45,792 nucleotides of DNA from Gaoshiqia sediminis (GTDB lineage: Bacteria; Bacteroidota; Bacteroidia; Bacteroidales; Prolixibacteraceae), in NCBI RefSeq assembly GCF_025907915.1, contig NZ_JAPAAF010000036.1:1-45792 (forward strand). The letters run 5' to 3'. The position numbers were made by a program, and so were the translations under genes. The number at the start of each line of letters is the position of its first letter. Position 1 is the first letter of the stretch. Below, one piece after another: positions 40,522-45,792 of this stretch. A model generated the notes under the pieces. It made no database searches. It saw only the letters and a program-made list of their open reading frames with translations, and was not told the origin of the DNA.

Positions 40522-41967
40522 TTGAAGCGGAAGTTTGTCACCAATTTATTTTTATTGTTGTTGCTGAATGGTTTGATCAAGCCATTCTGGATTTTCGGGA
40601 TCGACCGGACCGTGCAAAATGTAGTGGGGGCCGAAAGTTACGGCTTGTATTTTTCGCTGTTTAACTTCTCCCTCGTGCTGAACATGTTCCTGGATCTGGG
40701 CATCACCAATTTCAACAACCGCAATATGGCCAGGCACAGCCATTTGTTACGCAAATACCTGGGCAACCTGGTCAGCCTGAAATTCTTGCTGGCCATTGGG
40801 TATGCCTTGGTCAGCCTGAGTCTGGCCCTGTTGATTGGATATAGCCGGCAACAATTTCACTTGCTTTTCTTTTTGATCGTGAGCCAGTTTCTGGCTTCGT
40901 TAACCCTCTTCCTGCGCTCCAACATCAGCGGCTTGCACCTGTTCCGTACCGACAGCCTGCTATCGGTGCTCGATCGCAGCCTGATGATTGTTTTGTGTAG
41001 CGCCCTGCTGTTTACCAATTGGTTTGGCGGTAATTTTAGCATCGAGTGGTTTGTGTATGCCCAAACCCTGGCTTATCTGATCGCGACCTTCATCACCTTT
41101 GGGGTGCTGCTGCGCTTCTCGGGACGCGTTCGGCTGAATTTCGACCGGCGCCTGTTTGTGGTGTTCATCCGGAAAAGCTGGCCTTATGCCCTGCTGATTC
41201 TCCTGATGTCAATCTACTTCCGCACCGACGCGGTGTTACTGGAGCGCTTGCTTCCCGAAACCGGGAAAGAGCAGGTGGGCATTTACGCGCAGGCTTTCCG
41301 GCTGATGGATGCCTTTTCGTTGCTGGGCGTTTTATTTGCAGGCTTGCTGCTGCCGATCTTTTCGCGGATGATTAAGCAAGGGGAGAAGGTGGGGCAATTG
41401 TTGCAGCTGGCCTTTTTGCTGATCATGGTGCCGTCGGTCTTGATTGGGGTGGCCGCCAATGTCTTTGGGCTCGAAATCATGCAGCTGCTGTACCGCGAAC
41501 ACGCCGAAATTTCGGCTCCCATGCTGGGCTTGCTGATGGTGGGTTTTGCAGGCAACTCGGCCAGCTATATTTTCGGCACGCTGCTAACGGCAAACGGCAG
41601 CCTGAAACAACTGAACGTGTTGGCAGCCGGTGGCATGGGCGTTAATATTGGCCTCAACCTGTTGCTGATTCCCCGTTTCGGGGCGCTGGGCGCGGCCTGG
41701 GTGTGCATGATCACCCAATTGCTGATGGCAACCGCCCAACTGATCCTGGCCGTGCGTATCTTTCGGTTTCGGGTGAATTGGGTGCTGATCCTGAAGCTGA
41801 CCGGCTTTCTGCTTTTCGCGGTGCTGGCCGCAAAAGTTACCCACCTGATGGGTAACTGGCTGGCCGGAATGGGGCTTTTTGCGTTGGCCGGATTGATGTA
41901 TGCTTCGCTGGTTAAACTGATCGACCTGAAAACGCTTTTCCTTCTTTTAAAAAACGAAACACGATGA
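40522..41967 (+). CDS. Wzx-like polysaccharide flippase, TTG start (481 aa)
   Basis: Integral membrane protein of the MOP/polysaccharide-transport superfamily, with about 12-14 hydrophobic segments. The N-terminus KRKFVTNLFLLLLLNGLIKP followed by FWIFGIDRTVQNVVGAE is a common start in Bacteroidota flippases; since no in-frame ATG is near, TTG at 40522 must be the start, with a weak AGGA 5 bases ahead. Probably moves lipid-linked oligosaccharide to the periplasmic side. Its stop overlaps (ATGA) the start of the DUF3267 gene, so translation is coupled. Confidence 0.92.
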   Translation: MKRKFVTNLFLLLLLNGLIKPFWIFGIDRTVQNVVGAESYGLYFSLFNFSLVLNMFLDLGITNFNNRNMARHSHLLRKYLGNLVSLKFLLAIGYALVSLSLALLIGYSRQQFHLLFFLIVSQFLASLTLFLRSNISGLHLFRTDSLLSVLDRSLMIVLCSALLFTNWFGGNFSIEWFVYAQTLAYLIATFITFGVLLRFSGRVRLNFDRRLFVVFIRKSWPYALLILLMSIYFRTDAVLLERLLPETGKEQVGIYAQAFRLMDAFSLLGVLFAGLLLPIFSRMIKQGEKVGQLLQLAFLLIMVPSVLIGVAANVFGLEIMQLLYREHAEISAPMLGLLMVGFAGNSASYIFGTLLTANGSLKQLNVLAAGGMGVNIGLNLLLIPRFGALGAAWVCMITQLLMATAQLILAVRIFRFRVNWVLILKLTGFLLFAVLAAKVTHLMGNWLAGMGLFALAGLMYASLVKLIDLKTLFLLLKNETR

Positions 41968-42602
41968 GCCAACTTACCCCCGAAGATTTAAGGAAGGAGG
42001 ATCAATTTGAATTGCTGGCCGAGGTGGAACACAGCCAAATCAAACAGTTCATCCTGGATCAGATTACCCCTGAGGTACGGCTGGTACGCTGGTTCTCGGC
42101 CTACCAGGTGGCCATGATCACCTTGTTTGTCTTTTTGCTGGTGAAAGCTATATTGCTGGCTGCGCGGGCGATGAACGATGCCTTGCTGTGGATCGGCCTG
42201 TCGGTCGTATTTTCGTTTACCGTGCTGATTGTGCTGCACGAGCTGTTGCATGCCCTTGCCTATTGGTTCACCGGTGCCCGTAAGCTGAAGGTTGGCGCCA
42301 TCTGGAAGAAGTTTGTCTTTTACGTGGTGGCCGACCGCCAGGTCATCGATGCCCGATCGTTCCGGCTGGTGGCCTACGCCCCGCTGGTGGGGGTCAAACT
42401 GCTGTGCCTGGCGCTGGGGCTTTTTTTCTGGTCAAGCCCGTCGGCTTATTTCTTTTTCAGCATCATGTGCATCCATTCCTTGTTCTGTGCCGGTGATGTG
42501 GCCATGCTGGCCTTTTATCAGATCCATGCTGATCGGGAAATCTATAACTACGACGATGTGTCCACCGGCAAGTCGTTTTTCTATGTCCGAAAAGAAAGTT
42601 AA
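41964..42602 (+). CDS. DUF3267 membrane protein with HELLH motif (212 aa)
   Basis: Membrane protein with two to four hydrophobic helices (about 47-68, 74-95, 130-165). The zinc-like motif H92-E-L-L-H96 in LIVLHELLHALAYWFTG lies in the second helix, as in site-2-protease-like DUF3267 proteins. A conserved later segment CIHSLFCAGDVAMLAFY holds an aspartate that may be the third ligand. Peptidase activity is suspected but unproved. Overlap of 4 bp with the flippase gene makes it a partner or co-regulated neighbour. Confidence 0.88.
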   Translation: MSQLTPEDLRKEDQFELLAEVEHSQIKQFILDQITPEVRLVRWFSAYQVAMITLFVFLLVKAILLAARAMNDALLWIGLSVVFSFTVLIVLHELLHALAYWFTGARKLKVGAIWKKFVFYVVADRQVIDARSFRLVAYAPLVGVKLLCLALGLFFWSSPSAYFFFSIMCIHSLFCAGDVAMLAFYQIHADREIYNYDDVSTGKSFFYVRKES

Positions 42603-42899
42603 AAGGGCAGTTTAATCTGCTGAAACGTGGTTGTCTGCAAGCTATTCCCCTACCCATATTTGATCCCTCCGGGATTACCCGTCATGACCGAACAGCCGAT
42701 TGTTCGATGTCAAAAGTAGCCGTGGTGGAGGTACAGTCCCGTAGGGACGTAATATCGGTAGAAAAAGAAAGTAACACCTGATTACCCAAGTCCGGCAACT
42801 GCCGGACTCAATAAAAACACGGGTTACAGCAATTCTGGAATAAATTAACCGGACACCAATGAACCTTAAATACGATTTACCAGTTAATTTCCCGGATCG
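42603..42899. repeat. Intergenic palindromes
   Basis: No gene seen. AGTCCGGCA-AC-TGCCGGACT (42789-42808) is a perfect hairpin. GTCCCGTAGGGACGTAATAT followed by CGGTAGAAA at about 42737-42765 resembles an interspersed repeat found in many Bacteroidota genomes. Confidence 0.5.
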
Positions 42900-42932
42900 T
42901 TTGGTCGTTTTATAAATTTTCGGTAGCTTTTG
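42900..42932 (+). promoter_or_regulatory. Predicted promoter of the cotransporter gene
   Basis: TTTG at 42900-42903 and TAGCTTTTG at 42924-42932, separated by 20 bp, match the Bacteroidota -33/-7 promoter layout apart from one extra base inside the -7 box. The gene starts 20 bp downstream. Confidence 0.45.
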
Positions 42933-42951
42933 CTATTCTATTTTAAACCGT

Positions 42952-45168
42952 ATGACCGATAAAATCAAGTCTTTTGGTACTGCTCCGGTTTTCTTTACGG
43001 CCATCTCTACTATTCTGGGGGCCATTCTCTTTCTGCGTTTTGGTTTTGGCATTGGCACCCTTGGCTTTTGGGGTGTAATCCTGCTGATTTTTGTCGGCCA
43101 CCTGGTGACCATCCCGACGGCCCTGGCCATTTCGGAGCTGGCCACCAATAAACGGGTCGAGGGTGGTGGTGAGTATTTTATCATTTCGCGCTCGTTTGGG
43201 TTGAATATTGGCGCCACCATCGGGATTGCCCTTTACCTGTCGCAGGCCATCAGCGTGGCGTTTTACATCATCGCCTTCACCGAGTCGTTCGAAATGCTGT
43301 TCAACATGGTGCAAGACCAATACGGGCTGACGCTTCCCCGGCAGGTGGTGAGCCTGCCTGCTATGGCGGCGCTGGCCTTCCTGATCCTGAAAAAAGGGGC
43401 CAACATGGGGGTGAAAACCTTGTACGTGGTGGTGACAATCCTGGCGCTGTCGTTGCTGTTTTTCTTCCTGGGCAAAACGGATTATGCAGCGACCAAAACC
43501 TTCAGCTTGTTTTCGGCTGAAATGCGGAATATGGACCAGTTCTTCTTTGTTTTTGCCATCATCTTTCCGGCCTTTACCGGCATGACTGCTGGCGTGGGCC
43601 TGTCGGGCGACCTGAAAAACCCCGCCAAGTCCATCCCGCTCGGAACCACGGCGGCCACTGTCACCGGGATGATTGTGTATTTATTTGTGTCGTGGAAGTT
43701 GGCTGCTTCGGCCAGCGAAGCCGATATGCTGGAGCATCAGCTCATCATGAGTAAAATAGCCATAGGGGGCAGTATCATTGTGCCCATTGGGCTGGCGGCA
43801 TCCACCTTGTCGTCGGCAATCGGTTCGGTGTTGGTGGCGCCGCGCACCCTACAGGCATTGGCTGTCGATGAATCTTTCCCGGCAAAAAAGTTGAACAACT
43901 GGCTGAAAGCCAATGATCAGCGCAAGGCCGAGCCGGTAAATGCCAGCTGGGTTACCATTATCATAGCCTTTGTTTTTGTGGCCATTGGCGATGTCAACGC
44001 GGTGGCTCGCATCATTTCCATGTTCTTTATGGTTACTTACGGATCGTTGTGCCTGATATCGTTTCTGAACCACTTTGGCTCATCGCCTTCTTACCGGCCT
44101 TCGTTCCGCTCGCGCTGGTATTTCTCGCTCACCGGTTTTATCACCTCGGTGTATGTCATGTTCAAGATTGACACCGCCTATGCTTTCATTGCCTTGCTTG
44201 CCATGGCGGGTATTTACCTGTTTATCGACTATTATCATTCCGACCGGAAAGGCCTGGAGCTGATTTTTTCGAATGCCATCTTTCAGGTAAACCGGAATTT
44301 GCAGGTGTATTTGCAGCGAGTGCGCAAACGCAAGGTGTATCAGGAATGGCGTCCGAGTTCCATCTGTATTACCGACCGCAGCTTTGAACGTAAGCAGGCT
44401 TTCCGTCTGCTGAACTGGCTTTCCTACAAGTATGGTTTTGGCACCTTCATTCACCTGATTCACGGCTATTTCTCCAAATCGTCGAACGCCGAAGCGCAAA
44501 AAAGCCTGGAAGAGCTGATTTCCCAATTTGAGCGCATCGAGAACCACGTATATGTGGACACCATCATTTCGCCATCGTACACATCGGCCATTGCCCAGGC
44601 CATCCAGCTGCCCGGCATTGCTGGCATGGAAAACAACATGCTCATCTTCGACAGCGATGTGGACGACCCCGACGGGCTGAAACGGATCATTGAAAACTAC
44701 GCGATGGTGAATGCCGGTAACTTCGACGTACTCATCCTTCGGACCGGCAAGCGGAAAATCGACACCTATAAAGACATTCATGTGTGGCTTCACCGCCACG
44801 ACGAGCACAATGCCAACCTGATGATCCTGCTGGCCTTCATCATCAGTGTTCACCCCGATTGGAAACAATCGAAGATCAAAATATTCGAAGTGTCGGCAAA
44901 AGAATCGGTTGAAAAAAGTATGGCGGAATTGCAGGAGCTGATCGTTCGCGGACGCCTGCCCATCACCCTGAAAAATATCGAGATACTGGAAGAGCGGCCC
45001 GATCGCAGTGTCCGCGACTGGATCAATGAGCTTTCGGTGGATGCCGGCCTGGTGATTACCGGTTTCCGGGGCGACCATCTGAAACATGCCCGCAAGCAGG
45101 TGTTTGAAGATTACCAGGTGGACGCCATGCTTTTTGTGAACAGCCACGATGAGAAGATCATTGAATAG
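42952..45168 (+). CDS. SLC12-like cation-chloride cotransporter (738 aa)
   Basis: APC-superfamily transporter of the Na-K-Cl cotransporter type. About 12 membrane helices in the first 440 residues; helix 1 carries TAISTILGAILFLRFGFGIG with the broken-helix glycine motif, followed by SELATNKRVEGGGEYFIISR, and VGLSGDLKNPAKSIPLGTTA in the middle, all hallmark SLC12-type features. The C-terminal 300 residues form a soluble domain with a universal-stress-like fold (VYVDTIISPSYTSAIAQAI, AGNFDVLILRTGKRKID). Likely imports or exports ions for osmotic balance. The soluble tail may be regulatory. Flanked by repeats, with its own promoter. Confidence 0.93.
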   Translation: MTDKIKSFGTAPVFFTAISTILGAILFLRFGFGIGTLGFWGVILLIFVGHLVTIPTALAISELATNKRVEGGGEYFIISRSFGLNIGATIGIALYLSQAISVAFYIIAFTESFEMLFNMVQDQYGLTLPRQVVSLPAMAALAFLILKKGANMGVKTLYVVVTILALSLLFFFLGKTDYAATKTFSLFSAEMRNMDQFFFVFAIIFPAFTGMTAGVGLSGDLKNPAKSIPLGTTAATVTGMIVYLFVSWKLAASASEADMLEHQLIMSKIAIGGSIIVPIGLAASTLSSAIGSVLVAPRTLQALAVDESFPAKKLNNWLKANDQRKAEPVNASWVTIIIAFVFVAIGDVNAVARIISMFFMVTYGSLCLISFLNHFGSSPSYRPSFRSRWYFSLTGFITSVYVMFKIDTAYAFIALLAMAGIYLFIDYYHSDRKGLELIFSNAIFQVNRNLQVYLQRVRKRKVYQEWRPSSICITDRSFERKQAFRLLNWLSYKYGFGTFIHLIHGYFSKSSNAEAQKSLEELISQFERIENHVYVDTIISPSYTSAIAQAIQLPGIAGMENNMLIFDSDVDDPDGLKRIIENYAMVNAGNFDVLILRTGKRKIDTYKDIHVWLHRHDEHNANLMILLAFIISVHPDWKQSKIKIFEVSAKESVEKSMAELQELIVRGRLPITLKNIEILEERPDRSVRDWINELSVDAGLVITGFRGDHLKHARKQVFEDYQVDAMLFVNSHDEKIIE

Positions 45169-45176
45169 TCCGGTAA

Positions 45177-45314
45177 ATGCTGCGGCAGATGGACCGCGAA
45201 GAAGAGAAAAAACGTTTCAGGCAGAAGGTGATTGAGTTGGTGAAACGTCCCGGAGCAATTCCCGGTAGCCATCAGCCTGCGATATCGAGAAAGCGATTCC
45301 TAGTGCTAATATAA
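45177..45314 (+). CDS. Possible small basic protein (45 aa)
   Basis: An open frame starts 8 bp after the cotransporter stop, giving MLRQMDREEEKKRFRQKVIE and a basic tail, ending at TAA 45312-45314. Its charged helical start could be real or a fragment of a gene cut by the following repeats. No homologue is recognised. Confidence 0.3.
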   Translation: MLRQMDREEEKKRFRQKVIELVKRPGAIPGSHQPAISRKRFLVLI

Positions 45315-45367
45315 AATTGATCTGTCCTCAAGCCGGACTGGCTCTTCCTTTTCCATTCGATGAAAAG

Positions 45368-45432
45368 CCTGCCTGCGGTAGGCAGGGAAGCAAAAACCGT
45401 GTCAAAACGAACCTTCTGCCGGGCGTTTTGAC
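45368..45432. repeat. Two short hairpins at the right end
   Basis: CCTGCCT-GCGGT-AGGCAGG (45368-45386) and GTCAAAACG...CGTTTTGAC (45401-45409 with 45424-45432) are perfect stems. They sit in a stretch without genes (45315-45563). Confidence 0.55.
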
Positions 45433-45563
45433 GGCCAACGCACCCGCTTCGATCCGGGTTCCACGCAGCACGAGCAGGCATTGGAATCTGTTACTTTGGT
45501 GTCGCATTTTTTATGGTGCGGCCTGGGGTGCTTAGAAAGCCAGGGAAGGGAATCTGATTTCCC

Positions 45564-45735
45564 AAAAACCTTATTTTGGGTTTCTCAACCTTAGTAGCGT
45601 TGTGTGCAAATTGACAGCATTTTAAACCTTATTACCGTATTCGTGTAAACCCAGTTTATAGAAGGGAATAAGGTTGGTAGGAGGTTCGGTGCGGTATTTT
45701 TTTCTACTAAGGTTTGTCAAATGAATAAGGTTTTT
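45564..45735. repeat. Triple-nested 172-bp inverted repeat
   Basis: Three perfectly paired arm sets are nested: AAAAACCTTATT (45564-45575) with AATAAGGTTTTT (45724-45735); AACCTTAGTAG (45587-45597) with CTACTAAGGTT (45704-45714); and AACCTTATT (45625-45633) with AATAAGGTT (45667-45675). Internal spacings on both sides are nearly equal (11 and 9; 27 and 28), so the whole folds as one long interrupted hairpin. No coding gene is in it. Confidence 0.75.
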
Positions 45736-45747
45736 ATTGGTCGCAAT

Positions 45748-45766
45748 CCCCCAATTCGATTGGGGG
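45748..45766. repeat. Hairpin CCCCCAAT-TCG-ATTGGGGG
   Basis: A perfect 8-bp stem with a 3-base loop, near the window's right edge. Such palindromes are scattered in Bacteroidota intergenic DNA. Confidence 0.6.
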
Positions 45767-45792
45767 TGATGAATGGTTCTATCCCTTCGGGA

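Noticed and set aside
44080-45147. 355-codon minus-strand frame
   Set aside because: Antisense to the C-terminal half of the cotransporter; a shadow of its codon bias.
1-45792. tRNA, rRNA or known riboswitch
   Set aside because: No cloverleaf with a TTCGANNC-like T-arm, no rRNA blocks and no recognised riboswitch core were seen by eye; a covariance-model scan was not possible.

Overview
The window looks like chromosomal DNA of a Bacteroidota member, most likely order Marinilabiliales (a Prolixibacteraceae-like genome is my guess from protein style, not a database result). The signs are: many secreted and outer-membrane beta-barrel proteins with Bacteroidota-type signal peptides; a GH92 mannosidase and a DUF1080 protein; a CarboxypepD_reg-like protein; MacB/FtsX-type efflux modules; promoter boxes of the TAnnTTTG type; and few good Shine-Dalgarno sites. 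No rRNA, tRNA, CRISPR array or prophage was seen.

Left end (1-2635) is accessory and repeat-dominated. It holds a small antitoxin-like gene followed by an 18-codon stump of a RelE/ParE-like toxin, six divergent copies of a 42-bp tandem repeat, three and a bit copies of a 278-bp hairpin-rich tandem repeat, and an IS200/RAYT-like HUH-Y1 transposase gene directly after the last partial copy. This transposase plus structured-array arrangement is the best candidate here for an under-described system.

2636-6184 is a nitrosative-stress locus: hcp (hybrid cluster protein) and a frdX-like iron-sulfur protein on the minus strand, diverging from a Crp/Fnr-family regulator (HcpR-like). A GTATC-N4-ATTAC box between them lies about 42 bp upstream of the inferred frdX start of transcription, where a class II activator would bind.

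6199-20690 is mixed housekeeping and secreted functions: GH92 with a basic-secretory-protein peptidase, PgeF-like laccase-domain protein, aldo/keto reductase, aspartate kinase, a membrane coiled-coil protein with a membrane-fusion protein, a CarboxypepD_reg protein, a coiled-coil lipoprotein, a DUF1080 protein, dGTPase, a YgjP-type metallopeptidase and an unknown 234-aa protein.

21151-27097 is one efflux operon: ABC ATPase, two FtsX-type permeases, membrane-fusion protein and TolC-like outer-membrane factor. Two tandemly duplicated small beta-barrel genes follow, each with the same ~70-nt leader, then a pair of overlapping lipoprotein genes of unknown role.

31472-45168 carries a DUF4332 protein and a DUF937-like protein divergent from a HerA-like ATPase, a YpfJ-type zinc peptidase, PPK2, glycine C-acetyltransferase (kbl), an outer-membrane barrel, RNase HII, a GT4 glycosyltransferase divergent from a Wzx-like flippase coupled to a DUF3267 membrane protein, and an SLC12-like cation-chloride cotransporter. 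The right end (45315-45792) is non-coding and packed with inverted repeats, including a 172-bp triple-nested one. Seven-base-period AAGTTCC-type repeats recur in several intergenic gaps.
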